Counted from the first letter of the stretch, positions 1-8,960 are shown. The stretch is 64,000 nucleotides of DNA from Methanobrevibacter sp. (GCF_030539875.1 NZ_JAUNXI010000007.1:1-64000), one strand, 5' to 3'. The notes: generated by a model from the letters alone, not told the origin. A program made the numbers and translations.

Positions 1-60
1 TAAGTCAAAAATTTTTCAGCACAAAATCAAAAAAATTAATTTTGGCGGACACCCATATAA

Positions 61-100
61 AAAGAAAAAATTTTATAATATGCATCTTTTTGCATATTAT
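61..100 (-). terminator. Hairpin terminator of the first ABC transporter operon
   Basis: A perfect 10-bp stem (75-84 with 91-100, 6-nt loop) lies just past the stop of the leftward ATPase gene. Read leftward it is followed by a T-rich tract (61-74). This is the layout of an intrinsic-type terminator and marks the end of the five-gene transporter operon. Confidence 0.6.
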
Positions 101-104
101 AGTT

Positions 105-716
105 TTAAAGATTGTTTATTTCGTCAAATTTCAAAATGTCATCACAGATAACATCAAGCAGCTCTTTATCATGGCTAACAGCCAATATTCCAATGTTGTT
201 GGATTTGCAATGGCTGATGAGGGCTTCCCATATTTGCACCTGTGTTACGGCATCAAGCATGGTGCTTATTTCATCAGCGATGATAAATTTTGTTTTTGGA
301 TTAAGTGCTCTCAATATACTAAAACGCTGCAATTCCCCACCGGAAAGCTCGTTGGGCCATCGTTTTAACCAGGTGTCTTTAAGACCAAAAGTATCCTTTA
401 ACTCCTGTGAAGGAATCCATGATTCATTTAATACTTTTTCCATTTTCCATTTCGGATTCATTGTCTTTTCCGGATGCTGGAAGATTAACTGAACAGGATT
501 GAAATTTTTTCCCTGAATTTTTTCACCATCAAGGGTTATTTCTCCCGAATAATTGGAAAGGTATCCTGACATTATTTTGCATAATGTACTTTTGCCGGTT
601 CCGCTATCTCCCATCAGACCGATAATCTGATTGCTGTTTAAAGATAATGAAATGTCTTTTAATATCTGTTTTTTCTTAGAATATGAAAATGAAATATTAT
701 TTGCTTTAAGTTCCAT
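105..716 (-). CDS. Nickel/peptide ABC transporter ATP-binding protein, NikE type (copy 1)
   Basis: This is the second ATPase of an importer of the NikABCDE/Dpp family and would energise uptake from the cytoplasmic face. Walker A (GDSGTGKST) is near residues 36-44, the Q-loop at about 80, the signature LSGGE at about 124-128, Walker B (FIIADE) at about 144-149 and the H-loop His near 182. At about 203 residues it is short, as NikE-type ATPases often are, and lacks the Cys-rich C-terminal tail of its partner. The ATG at 716 is preferred because AGGAGG sits at good spacing upstream; it overlaps the end of the upstream ATPase gene. It is the last gene of an A-B-C-D-E operon. The substrate (nickel, metallophore or peptide) cannot be decided from sequence alone. 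Confidence 0.9.
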   Translation of the reverse strand: MELKANNISFSYSKKKQILKDISLSLNSNQIIGLMGDSGTGKSTLCKIMSGYLSNYSGEITLDGEKIQGKNFNPVQLIFQHPEKTMNPKWKMEKVLNESWIPSQELKDTFGLKDTWLKRWPNELSGGELQRFSILRALNPKTKFIIADEISTMLDAVTQVQIWEALISHCKSNNIGILAVSHDKELLDVICDDILKFDEINNL

Positions 717-1653
717 CATTTCCCTCCTCACAGTTAAAACATCTAATCATGATTCCGTTATGTTCAACCAATTCAGGTACATTGTTTTCACATTTATCTA
801 ACCTTATTGGACAGTTTTCCCAATATGGGCATCCCGGAACTTCATCTAATGGTTGAACTCCTTCAGTTAATTTGAAACCGTTTTTAGGTAGTGAATTAAT
901 TAAAGCTTTAGTATATGGATGCAATACATTATCTGCATTTTGGAAGTTTTCCACTTTATTTATTTCAATAACATACCCTGAATAGAATATTGCAATTTTA
1001 TCTGCGGTTTTTAATGCCACGTCTATTTCGTGAGTAATCAGCAATACTCCTTTTCCTTCCTGCTTTAAATTTTTGATATCTTCAATGGTCTCTTTAACAC
1101 TTTTTGCATCAAGACCGGGGGTTGGCTCATCAGCAATTAATAAATCAGGATTATCAATTAATGCTGTAGATAACAATACTTTTCTGGCCATTCCTCCTGA
1201 TAATTCAAAAGGATATAAGTTATCCACACTTTCGTCTAACCCATATCTGCTGAAGATTTCTCTTTGTATTATTTTTTTCTCTTCATATTCATCTTTATCT
1301 TTACACTCGCCAATTGCTTGCTTGGATACTTTCATGAGGGGATCTAAGAAATTAACGGATTGTGGAATTAGGCAAATTTCACTACCTCTTATCTTTTCTT
1401 TCAATTCCTGATTTAAAAGTTGTCCTTTGTATATAATTTCCCCACTTACATTTGAGTTATAAGGTAAAATACCTAAGATTGAATGGGCTAAAAGACTTTT
1501 ACCTGAACCGCTAGAACCTAATATGGCAACAATTTCATTTTTATTAACATCTATTGACAAATCAGATATTACTTTTGAATCATGCCTATTCAATCCCCGT
1601 ACATATTGCGTAAAAGATATTGATAAATTATTCACTTCTAATAATTTTTCCAT
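706..1653 (-). CDS. Nickel/peptide ABC transporter ATP-binding protein, NikD/DppD type (copy 1)
   Basis: First ATPase of the importer, about 315 residues. Walker A (GSSGSGKS) is near residues 46-53, the signature LSGGMARK is in the middle, Walker B is LLIADEP and the H-loop is ITHE. The C-terminus has the oligopeptide/dipeptide ATPase extension with clustered Cys residues (GCPYWENCPIR, then two more Cys pairs), typical of DppD/OppD-like subunits. ATG 1653 is preferred over the longer frame because GGTGAT lies at normal spacing before it. It follows nikC closely and overlaps nikE. It pairs with the short ATPase at 105-716. Confidence 0.9.
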   Translation of the reverse strand: MEKLLEVNNLSISFTQYVRGLNRHDSKVISDLSIDVNKNEIVAILGSSGSGKSLLAHSILGILPYNSNVSGEIIYKGQLLNQELKEKIRGSEICLIPQSVNFLDPLMKVSKQAIGECKDKDEYEEKKIIQREIFSRYGLDESVDNLYPFELSGGMARKVLLSTALIDNPDLLIADEPTPGLDAKSVKETIEDIKNLKQEGKGVLLITHEIDVALKTADKIAIFYSGYVIEINKVENFQNADNVLHPYTKALINSLPKNGFKLTEGVQPLDEVPGCPYWENCPIRLDKCENNVPELVEHNGIMIRCFNCEEGNDGT

Positions 1654-1669
1654 TAAATCACCAACCAAT

Positions 1670-2521
1670 CTATTTATTTGCTTCTGAAGGGTCGAGCAAC
1701 CGTTTTAAATTATCTCCAATAATATCAAACAATAACACTACTATTAATAATGATATACCTGGGAAGAATGCTAGCCACCATGCGCCTATTGCAAGGTATG
1801 TCATCGATTCTGATAAAATTATACCAATTGCAGGTTCGTGTGGTGACAGACCAAATCCAAGGAATGTAATACTTGATTCGTGCATGATTGCATGAGGGAA
1901 TACCAGTAATGTTCCCACAAATATCTGGGATAGTACTAAAGGGAAAATGTGTTCTTTTGCAATCCATAATTTGCTTTTTCCAAAGTTTTTAGATAAAGCA
2001 ACATATTCGGAGGTATTGATTTGCAGCACTTCGGCTCTAAGCACTCTTGTTAAATTAATCCAATGTGAAAATGCCACTGCCACTATCACACCAAATGCAC
2101 CTTTTCCTAATGCAATGGATATCATCATAATCAATAGTATGTGAGGCACTGATGCGAATAAATCAATTAACCAGGATACAAATTCATCACATTTGCTGTT
2201 CATACTTGCAAGAAACGCCAGTAATGTGGCAATAATGCTGGAAATTATTGAAGCACCTATTCCAATCATAATACTTAAGCTTAAACCTTTCACTGTTCTA
2301 ATGAACATGTCTCTGCCCATCCAGTCAGTACCGAAAAGATGTTCAAAGGAAGGAGGCTGCATTCTTATAGCGAAATTAGTGGGCAGATTAGGATCAATCA
2401 TATATCCACTAATAAAAATGATTGCTAAAACTAATCCTGTGAGTGCTATGGTTAATATTGTTTTTTGCCTTAGATTTAGGGAACCAAACAGTTCCTTATT
2501 ATACCAGGGAGTTCTATTCAT
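1670..2521 (-). CDS. Nickel/peptide ABC transporter permease, NikC/DppC type (copy 1)
   Basis: Inner-membrane permease of the importer with about six predicted helices. It carries the DppC-type start (a charged N-terminus before the first helix, then the FGTDWMGRDMF motif) and the EAA-loop region (EYVALSKNFGKSKLWIAKEHIFP) that docks on the ATPases. The ATG at 2521, rather than the GTG at 2530, fits the AGGTG Shine-Dalgarno best. It overlaps the end of nikB by a few bases, so the two are probably translationally coupled. It is clearly paralogous to the permease at 11936-12787. Confidence 0.9.
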   Translation of the reverse strand: MNRTPWYNKELFGSLNLRQKTILTIALTGLVLAIIFISGYMIDPNLPTNFAIRMQPPSFEHLFGTDWMGRDMFIRTVKGLSLSIMIGIGASIISSIIATLLAFLASMNSKCDEFVSWLIDLFASVPHILLIMMISIALGKGAFGVIVAVAFSHWINLTRVLRAEVLQINTSEYVALSKNFGKSKLWIAKEHIFPLVLSQIFVGTLLVFPHAIMHESSITFLGFGLSPHEPAIGIILSESMTYLAIGAWWLAFFPGISLLIVVLLFDIIGDNLKRLLDPSEANK

Positions 2522-3509
2522 CATCTTCACCTCTTATTCTTGGATCGACATATTCATAAATTATATCAGCAATAAAATTTCCTACAAATACGAATACAGT
2601 ACTGATGAGAACTATTCCAAGTAGTAATGGGACATCAGATCTCAATCCAGCAGCTACTGTTGCCTGACCAATGCCGGGGTATGCGAATACTTGTTCAACA
2701 AGAACGGTTCCTCCAAATAATTCATTAAATGAGAGGAATTGAATTGTAATTGCAGGGAGTAAAATATTTCTTATTCCATGATTTTTAATTATTCCCCAAA
2801 AGCTTTCACCTCTGGCTTGTGCAAATAAGAAATAATCACTTTTCTTAATACTTATAAGCTTATCCCGTGTATACATGGTTAAAGAAGCAATTCCCACAAT
2901 ACTTAATGTAAATGCAGGCAGTATTAATCTGTATAGCCATTGCCAAAATGTAACTGTGTCGGATAATTGTCCGATAGGAACTGAAAGCCCTATAGGGAAC
3001 CAGCCTAAATATACTGAAAAGACCATTAAAAGGACGAGCCCTATCCAAAATGTTGGTGTGGACTGTAATATGTAACAATAAGTTTTAATTGCTTTATCGA
3101 TTATGGTGCCTTCTTTTGCACCTGCAAGTACTCCTAATCCGAAACCTACGATTCCGGATATTACCCATGAAACTGCCATGAGCACAACTGAAGCGGTGAA
3201 TTTTTGCATAATCACTTCAGTTACAGGTACCCTATAAATTAATGAGAAACCCATACTTCCGGAAGCTAATGTCTGAAGCCAGCCCATTACTCTTTCACCT
3301 AAAGACAAATTTGTTCCCCAATAATTTCCCATAATGGCAAGTTGTTCTTGACTAACAATTCTTTGGCCAAGATATGCTCTAACTGGATCAATCGGAGATA
3401 ACTGTATCATTATAAAACTTATTGAGGCAATAACAATTAATAAAATTACTAATCTAATAATTTTGTATCCAAAAAATTTAGCTAATTTTTTGTTGTTAAT
3501 TTTAATCAT
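2514..3509 (-). CDS. Nickel/peptide ABC transporter permease, NikB/DppB type (copy 1)
   Basis: Permease of the DppB/NikB type, about 331 residues with six predicted helices. It has the conserved SPIDPVRAYLG motif after the first helix and an EAA-like loop (FAQARGESFWGIIKNHGIRN). The start is odd: GGAGG abuts the ATG at 3507-3509 with no spacer. Alignment with the paralogue at 10954 places that TTG start opposite codon 4 (ATT, 3498-3500) of this gene, which lies at good spacing from the same GGAGG. So either a badly spaced ATG or a rare ATT start is used. Its message is separated from nikA by a hairpin. Confidence 0.88.
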   Translation of the reverse strand: MIKINNKKLAKFFGYKIIRLVILLIVIASISFIMIQLSPIDPVRAYLGQRIVSQEQLAIMGNYWGTNLSLGERVMGWLQTLASGSMGFSLIYRVPVTEVIMQKFTASVVLMAVSWVISGIVGFGLGVLAGAKEGTIIDKAIKTYCYILQSTPTFWIGLVLLMVFSVYLGWFPIGLSVPIGQLSDTVTFWQWLYRLILPAFTLSIVGIASLTMYTRDKLISIKKSDYFLFAQARGESFWGIIKNHGIRNILLPAITIQFLSFNELFGGTVLVEQVFAYPGIGQATVAAGLRSDVPLLLGIVLISTVFVFVGNFIADIIYEYVDPRIRGEDDE

Positions 3510-3558
3510 CCTCCGTGTAAATAAAAAAAAATTATTTTATCTAAAAAATAAGTAAAAA

Positions 3559-3587
3559 AAAATGATTTATTAAAAATAAATCATTTT
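3559..3587 (-). terminator. Intercistronic hairpin between nikA and nikB (copy 1)
   Basis: A perfect 13-bp AT stem (3559-3571 with 3575-3587, 3-nt loop) lies right after the nikA stop. Read leftward it is followed by a T-rich run (3540-3558). In ABC importer operons such hairpins between the binding-protein gene and the permease genes usually stabilise the upstream message or attenuate read-through, so that binding protein exceeds membrane parts. That role here is inferred. Confidence 0.6.
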
Positions 3588-3599
3588 ATATTTTGTTAA

Positions 3600-5204
3600 T
3601 CAAGCTTCTGCTGTTTCATTAATACGATTCCAATCATAGATGTTTCCCCATATGTCTCCTCCGTGAGGGAAAATGAGTTGTGTGCTATTGGATATGTTTA
3701 ATGAATCACTTACGAAGTAGGTGTATGTCATAGTTCCAATCCAAAGATATGGATTATTTGTATTAGCTTGTTGAGATGCTTGAGACCATGTGCTGTATGA
3801 GCTATTTAAATCTAATTCGAGTGCTTTATCAACTAATGAATCTACAGCACTGTCATTAAGATATTCTGGATTGTCGTATCCCATACCTGCTAATCTGGAA
3901 TCATATTGGTGTGCAATAGCATATGGGTCTGCTGAACCGAATCCCCATACAACTCCTTGGCTGTATGCGTTACGTTCGATATCATCCCAACTTCCACCTT
4001 GTGGAATAATTTCAATACCGAATTCTTTAGCTTGTTCTGCAACTGCTACTGCAATTGCCTGTCTTTCTTTTGCTGAGCTGTAATGTATGTTGAATGATGC
4101 TTTTTGACCATCTTTTTCAACTATTCCATCACCGTCAGTATCTTTCCATCCGGCAGCTGAAAGAATAGATTTTGCTTCTTCTATATTGCCGTCTTTAAAT
4201 GTTGGTTCACTTGCCCATGCTAATTGATTAGCTACACCGTTGTAGGATACATTACCGAATCCGTTTAATGAGCCTTCAAATACTTGTTCTCTGTTAATAC
4301 CAACGCTTAATGCTTGTCTTATAGCAGGGTCTCCAGTTACGTTATTACCGATTGAAACATTATTTGGAGATAATTTTCCTTCATCCATTTGTGTAGGTAA
4401 TGAGATTCCACGCACATCGACTGAATCGAAGTATTCAAGATGGTATCCGTCTACTGTTTCATTTGCGTATGCAACCGGCACTTCTGCAATATCTACATCT
4501 CCATTTTTAACTGCCGCAAATGCTGCATCTTGATCAAGGAAAAGGTTAGTTATTTTTTCGAAGTATGGTTCTTTTCCATAGTAGTCATGATTTTTCTCTA
4601 AGATGTATTGTTGTCCTTTATCCCATTGAGCCAATTTATAAGGTCCAGATCCAATAGGGTTTTGTCCGTATGACTCTTCATTATAGCTAGCTTCTGGTAC
4701 GATTCCAACATCAGTTAATTTGTTAATAAATGTTGAATCTTTTTTGTCAAGTGTAAATATTACTTTATTCCCATCAGATTTAACTTCTTTCATGGAACCT
4801 AAATCAGCACCTTCGCCTAATTCTTTTGCTTTAGTGTATGAGAATACTACATCGTCTGCGGTTAATTTGGAACCATCAGTAAAATTTACATCGTCACGTA
4901 TAGTTACGGTGTATGTTTTCAAATCACTTGAAATCTCATAGTCGGTAGCCAAATCATTTACAAAATTGTTGTCTTTGTCTCTTTTAAGAAGTGTACTTTG
5001 TATGAGTGGTTCTGTTCCAGAGTCGTGGTATCCCCAACCGTGCATCGGATCAAAACCGTATTCTGGTTCTTCACCGTGAGCTGCAACACATGTTACTAAT
5101 TCATTTTCAGCACGTTCTGTGTTTCCCCCATTTAAAGCAACTACAGCTATGCCCGCTATTGCAATAACAGCTACAACTGCATAGATAATATATTTTTTTT
5201 CCAT
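3600..5204 (-). CDS. Nickel/peptide ABC transporter substrate-binding protein, NikA/DppA type (copy 1)
   Basis: Extracytoplasmic solute-binding protein of family 5, 534 residues. Residues about 4-24 form a hydrophobic N-terminal anchor. There is no lipobox Cys, so it is probably held by an uncleaved helix or released after cleavage. The SBP family 5 fold is recognisable from DLATDYEISSDLKTYT, the GSGPYKL motif and the late GINREQV block. A DTDGDGIVEKDG stretch looks like a Ca-binding loop. Start ATG 5204 has GAGG eight bases upstream. It is first gene of the operon; an AGTATTAC inverted repeat brackets its TATA region. The paralogue at 9283-10905 has the same layout. Nickel is a plausible substrate, since methanogens need it for F430 and hydrogenases, but peptide uptake is not excluded. 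Confidence 0.88.
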   Translation of the reverse strand: MEKKYIIYAVVAVIAIAGIAVVALNGGNTERAENELVTCVAAHGEEPEYGFDPMHGWGYHDSGTEPLIQSTLLKRDKDNNFVNDLATDYEISSDLKTYTVTIRDDVNFTDGSKLTADDVVFSYTKAKELGEGADLGSMKEVKSDGNKVIFTLDKKDSTFINKLTDVGIVPEASYNEESYGQNPIGSGPYKLAQWDKGQQYILEKNHDYYGKEPYFEKITNLFLDQDAAFAAVKNGDVDIAEVPVAYANETVDGYHLEYFDSVDVRGISLPTQMDEGKLSPNNVSIGNNVTGDPAIRQALSVGINREQVFEGSLNGFGNVSYNGVANQLAWASEPTFKDGNIEEAKSILSAAGWKDTDGDGIVEKDGQKASFNIHYSSAKERQAIAVAVAEQAKEFGIEIIPQGGSWDDIERNAYSQGVVWGFGSADPYAIAHQYDSRLAGMGYDNPEYLNDSAVDSLVDKALELDLNSSYSTWSQASQQANTNNPYLWIGTMTYTYFVSDSLNISNSTQLIFPHGGDIWGNIYDWNRINETAEA

Positions 5205-5259
5205 TTTTTTTCCTCGAAAATTACATTTAATAAAACCTAAAGCAATATCTACTTTTTCA

Positions 5260-5298
5260 GTATTACTTTTTTATATAAATTCGATATATAAGTAATAA
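5260..5298. promoter_or_regulatory. Candidate operator: AGTATTAC inverted repeat around the nikA (copy 1) promoter
   Basis: Half-sites GTATTACTT (5260-5268) and AAGTAATAA (5290-5298) form an inverted repeat. Between them, read leftward, lies a TATA-like TTTATATAA (about 5271-5279), upstream of the nikA gene. An inverted repeat bracketing the TATA box is a classic repressor site. Related elements occur at 7651-7692, 9001-9009 and 9210-9247. NikR is one possible binder, but the half-site spacing differs between copies, so the regulator is not assigned. Confidence 0.5.
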
Positions 5299-5439
5299 TT
5301 ATTTTGTAAAAGATACTACTTTCGTTATATTATGATATTTAAAGTATTTAAAAATTGCTATCGCTCTATTTAATCCATGTGATTTTTTAGTATTAACTTT
5401 AAAGAGATTAAGTTAAAATCTGAATAACTTTTAATTGCT

Positions 5440-5945
5440 GATAGTGTTAAGTGATTATTCAACAAGGGATATGATGCTTCAATCATAAAAAAAGAATTAA
5501 TAAAATGTCTATGCCTTTGATTATTTCATTGATTATTGCCGGTTTTTACAATTTGCTCGACTCTATAGGAATGTCTGGGCTTGGTGGTGATGTTTTTTTG
5601 GGGTTTGATTTTTTACATAAATATCTGGCTTTGAAAATGGATTAGGGTCCTGACTATCTTTTGTATTATCATAATATTTGGGTGAGGATAATAAATTAAA
5701 TGCAGATGATGTCTCATTTAATTATTTTTTTTTGATATTTTTGGTGTAATTTAGATTATAACATGAGTTATTAAATTTATTTAATTCATTTCAAACCCGT
5801 GACTGTTGGTTATATTCAACTTTTTTCAAGGTGTTGAAATGAATTACGTGCAGTGTTTCAAACAATTATTGGAGAATAGGTCTTACAATATTTTCTGCAA
5901 TATTATTAGGTTAGGTTTTGGTGTATGGTGCATGGGGAGTATCTT
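5440..5945 (+). pseudogene. Decayed MATE-family multidrug/Na+ antiporter remnant
   Basis: The 796-bp gap between the two transporter loci (5205-6000) holds no intact gene but shows traces of one. An open stretch at 5505-5645 reads MPLIISLIIAGFYNLLDS and on, which matches the usual first-helix block of MATE (DinF/NorM) transporters; the frame before it is broken by a shift. A second stretch at about 5790-5910 reads in pieces like the later FQPV..GY...LFSRV.EAF..TII block, interrupted by stop codons. The rest of the gene is missing. Identification is by eye from short similarity, so moderate confidence. The remnant probably marks an old insertion or rearrangement site between the duplicated transporters. 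Confidence 0.45.
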
Positions 5946-6000
5946 GTTAGGTGGAAATAGTTTAATATTGTCCTGCTAAAAAATTAATAAGTATTAATGG

Positions 6001-6615
6001 TTAAACACCATTAATGTCTTTTAAATAGATTACTTCATCACAAATGGTTTCCACTAGTGGTTTATCGTGACTTACAATCAACATTCCCATTTTTCTTTTT
6101 TTAACAATATCAATAACTGAAGTTAGGATTTGTACTTGTGTTATGGCATCAAGCATGGTTGTCATTTCATCAGCTATTAAAAATTGTGTTTTTGGGTTTA
6201 ACGCTCTTAGAACAGAAAACCTTTGAAGCTCTCCTCCTGAAAGTTCCTGTGGAAATCTATTAAACCAAGATTTTTGAATACCGAATTCTTTTAGCAATTC
6301 ATCATCAGGCATCCAAGATTCTTCTAAAATATTATTCATTTTCCATTTTGGGTTCATTACTTTCTCAGGGTGCTGAAAAATTAATTGTACTGGGCAAAAT
6401 TCCTTTTTAGGCAATTCTTTACTATCTAATGTTACTGTACCTTCAAAGTTATTTTCATATCCTGATAAAATTTTACACAATGTTGATTTTCCACTACCGC
6501 TATCTCCAACTAATGCAGTGATTTTAGTGTTATCTATGCATATGTCAACATCTTTTAAGATGTATTTGTTTGTGAAAGGGTATTTAAATGAAATATTGTT
6601 TCCTTTTAGTTCCAT
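6001..6615 (-). CDS. Nickel/peptide ABC transporter ATP-binding protein, NikE type (copy 2)
   Basis: About 204 residues and close to the copy 1 ATPase along its whole length. Walker A is GDSGSGKST near residue 36, the signature LSGGELQRFSVLRAL is near 126, Walker B is FLIADE near 147 and the H-loop is SHD near 183. It follows nikD copy 2 by a few bases in a two-gene leftward unit. Unlike copy 1, this unit contains only the ATPases; the binding protein and permeases of the same system run the other way from 9283. Confidence 0.9.
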   Translation of the reverse strand: MELKGNNISFKYPFTNKYILKDVDICIDNTKITALVGDSGSGKSTLCKILSGYENNFEGTVTLDSKELPKKEFCPVQLIFQHPEKVMNPKWKMNNILEESWMPDDELLKEFGIQKSWFNRFPQELSGGELQRFSVLRALNPKTQFLIADEMTTMLDAITQVQILTSVIDIVKKRKMGMLIVSHDKPLVETICDEVIYLKDINGV

Positions 6616-6618
6616 TTT

Positions 6619-7563
6619 CTAGCCATCCTCATATTTAAAACATCTGACTTTTTTATTTTCAAAATCGATTAATTCAGGGCGTTTTTCTCCACATATGTCC
6701 ATGCGTATTTCACATCTATCATAATACGGGCAACCTTTGAGGATTTCTCCATGTAATGGTTGATGTCCTTTTGTTAGGTTAAATCCATTAGCTGGCAGGG
6801 CTTTGTATAATGATTTTGTATAGGGATGTAAGAGGTTTTCTCCATCTCCAGAAAAGTCTTTTTTTTCTGCGATTTCAATTACATATCCGGAATAAAATAT
6901 TCCAATTCTATCTGCTATTTCTAATGCCGCATGGATGTCATGAGTAATTAAAAGCACTCCAACTCCAGCTTCTTTCATGTGTTTGAAGTGATTTAATGTT
7001 TCTTTTACAGTATTTTCATCAAGACCTGGTGTAGGTTCATCTGCTACAACTAATTTTGGATTAGAAAGTAATGCTGTTGATATAAGTACTCTTCTAGCCA
7101 TTCCTCCAGAAAGTTGGAACGGATACATATCATCTACTTCAGGACCAAGATTATAATGTTCGAAGATTTTTCTCTGTTCGATTTTTTTAGCTTTCTTTTC
7201 TTCATCACTTTTAGTATTCCCAATTGCTTGACTGGAAATTTTCATTAAAGGATTTAAGAAATTCACTGATTGCGGAATGAGGGCTATGTCTTTTCCGCGA
7301 ATTTCTTCTTTATCTTTTTGTGATAATTCTTTACCTTTGTATTTGATTTTCCCATTTAAGCTTGCATTTTCTGGAAGTATTCCTAAAATTGCATGTGCGA
7401 GTAAACTTTTTCCAGAGCCACTAGAACCTAATACTGCCAATATTTCTCCTTCAGATACATCTAAAGTTAAATCAGTGATAATTTGTAAATTTCGCTGATT
7501 TAAACCTTTGGTATATTGGATAAATGATATTGAAACATGTTCTACATCTAATAATTTTTCCAT
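6619..7563 (-). CDS. Nickel/peptide ABC transporter ATP-binding protein, NikD/DppD type (copy 2)
   Basis: 314 residues, paralogous to 706-1653, with the same opening and Walker A GSSGSGKS, signature LSGGMARRV, Walker B LVVADEP and a Cys-rich C-terminal tail (GCPYYDRCEIRMDIC). The ATG at 7563 has AAGGTGATC just upstream. A TATA-like AGTATTTAAAAG (read leftward, about 7594-7605) lies at a suitable distance. The gene is divergent from the GNAT gene, and the shared 150-bp promoter region holds a perfect 9-bp inverted repeat. Confidence 0.9.
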   Translation of the reverse strand: MEKLLDVEHVSISFIQYTKGLNQRNLQIITDLTLDVSEGEILAVLGSSGSGKSLLAHAILGILPENASLNGKIKYKGKELSQKDKEEIRGKDIALIPQSVNFLNPLMKISSQAIGNTKSDEEKKAKKIEQRKIFEHYNLGPEVDDMYPFQLSGGMARRVLISTALLSNPKLVVADEPTPGLDENTVKETLNHFKHMKEAGVGVLLITHDIHAALEIADRIGIFYSGYVIEIAEKKDFSGDGENLLHPYTKSLYKALPANGFNLTKGHQPLHGEILKGCPYYDRCEIRMDICGEKRPELIDFENKKVRCFKYEDG

Positions 7564-7650
7564 CAGATCACCTTTCGTGATTCATAATAATAACTTTTAA
7601 ATACTTATTTGTACTTTATCAATATTAAAGTTATTTAAAATTAACTAAAA

Positions 7651-7692
7651 AGTATTACTATTAAAATAACTTTTTAAATAATGAGTAATACT
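7651..7692. promoter_or_regulatory. Candidate operator: AGTATTACT inverted repeat in the nikD2/GNAT divergent promoter
   Basis: AGTATTACT (7651-7659) and AGTAATACT (7684-7692) form a perfect 9-bp inverted repeat with a 24-bp spacer. A TATA-like TTTTTAAATAA lies inside it, placed to serve the rightward GNAT gene. A second short palindrome (ACTTTA/TAAAGT, 7613-7631) lies nearer the leftward ATPase gene. The same half-site recurs at three other promoters of this block. Confidence 0.55.
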
Positions 7693-7715
7693 TTTTTTCA
7701 TCATTGGTGTTGAAT

Positions 7716-8276
7716 ATGAATGTTACAATTGAAAAATTAAGCAATAATCCAAATCAAATTAAAATGGTTCAAAAGTTTCTATTTCGTATGATAAAAAAAG
7801 AATTTGGTTATGGTTATGTTCCAGAATGGCATCAAGATATAATGAAACTGGATGAATATTATATTTCTCCCGAAAAAAATAACTTTTTTGTTGCATATCT
7901 GGAAACCGGTGAAATTATTGCAACAATTGGGATAAGGGCATATGATAAAGATTTTCCAGAATTTATGCATTTGTACTCAAAAGACACAACTTCCAGTATA
8001 TGGAGGCTATTTGTTGATGAACGATACAGACGTTGCGGTTTAGCTTCTAAAATGTTTGCTATTGCTGAAGATTTTGCTAATGAAGTGGGTTATGATGATA
8101 TTTATTTGCATACTCATAGAACTTTGAAAGGGGCTATGGAATTTTGGACAAAAATGGGATTTGTTGTTTCGTTAAATTCAGATGATGGACTTGAAACTGT
8201 CCATATGGACAAAAAAATACAAAGATTAAAAATTAATAAATTGGCAGATAGTTTTTCTTATGCAGTTGAATTATAA
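7716..8276 (+). CDS. GNAT-family N-acetyltransferase
   Basis: About 186 residues. The acetyl-CoA pocket is recognisable from the WRLFVDERYRRCGLASKMF stretch, where RRCGLA corresponds to the Q/RxxGxG/A motif. The later GAMEFWTKMGF block matches the usual GNAT motif B ending. The substrate is unknown. ATG 7716 is chosen because GGTGT lies about seven bases upstream; TTG and GTG codons just before it are in frame but overlap the Shine-Dalgarno. It lies between the two halves of the second transporter locus, shares the AGTATTACT element, and its stop overlaps that of the convergent Fe-S protein gene. A role linked to the transported substrate is possible but only inferred from position. Confidence 0.8.
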   Translation: MNVTIEKLSNNPNQIKMVQKFLFRMIKKEFGYGYVPEWHQDIMKLDEYYISPEKNNFFVAYLETGEIIATIGIRAYDKDFPEFMHLYSKDTTSSIWRLFVDERYRRCGLASKMFAIAEDFANEVGYDDIYLHTHRTLKGAMEFWTKMGFVVSLNSDDGLETVHMDKKIQRLKINKLADSFSYAVEL

Positions 8277-8960
8277 TTTTATATATTTTTGAGTATGTGG
8301 GCATGCAAAAATGCATTTCCCGCATATTGTATCAGATTTTCCTAAATTTTCTTTCGATATTTTAAGAGCATATTCTTCACATTTTTTATAATCATAAAAT
8401 TCATTTCTTTTTAATTTATAACTCCATTCTTTTCCGCTTATTGCACCTCCAAAACAAGCTTTTTTGCATTCCATACAAGTTCCACATTTTGATTTTAGTA
8501 TTGGGGTTCCAATATCTAATGGGGCATTTGTTAAAACTGATGATAATCTTAATGCTGACCCGTATTTGTTTGTTGTAAGCAATGCTGATTTGCCAATCCA
8601 ACCTAATCCTGCCCGTGTTGCTATTGTTTTATGCGGTAATTCAAAGGAGTTAAATTCGCCAAAATTATGCCCTAGTCTTTTTCTTGTTTGAGCATATGCT
8701 TTATATCCTCTATTCATCAAATATTCTTCACATTTCATTCCTATTGAGTCTAACATTATATTTAAACTTATTAATCCCTTTTGATATTCGGGTGTAGGTG
8801 CATTTTGCATATTTTTCATGATTTCTTTAGGATAATTAATATAAAAAACAACGCCGTTATTTAATCCTTTTTTTGGAGTAAATGGAGTTATATCTGCAAA
8901 TCCTACTCCTTTTGCACCATTTTTTATCAGGTATTTTTCTAGTTCAAAAGATAAATTCAT
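8271..8960 (-). CDS. Short QueG-like 4Fe-4S double-cluster protein
   Basis: 229 residues. The N-terminal two thirds resemble the epoxyqueuosine reductase/cobalamin-dependent reductase fold (ATRAGLGWIGKSALLTT near residues 113-129, then SVLTNAPLD). The C-terminus carries two Cys clusters, CGTCMECKKAC and CGKCIFACPH, that would bind two [4Fe-4S] clusters. It is much shorter than canonical QueG (about 350-380 residues) because it lacks the C-terminal HEAT-like part, so a true queuosine role is doubtful, and archaea generally make archaeosine instead. It sits inside the split transporter locus, convergent with the GNAT gene, and has an AGTATTACT half-site in its promoter region. Confidence 0.75.
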   Translation of the reverse strand: MNLSFELEKYLIKNGAKGVGFADITPFTPKKGLNNGVVFYINYPKEIMKNMQNAPTPEYQKGLISLNIMLDSIGMKCEEYLMNRGYKAYAQTRKRLGHNFGEFNSFELPHKTIATRAGLGWIGKSALLTTNKYGSALRLSSVLTNAPLDIGTPILKSKCGTCMECKKACFGGAISGKEWSYKLKRNEFYDYKKCEEYALKISKENLGKSDTICGKCIFACPHTQKYIKL

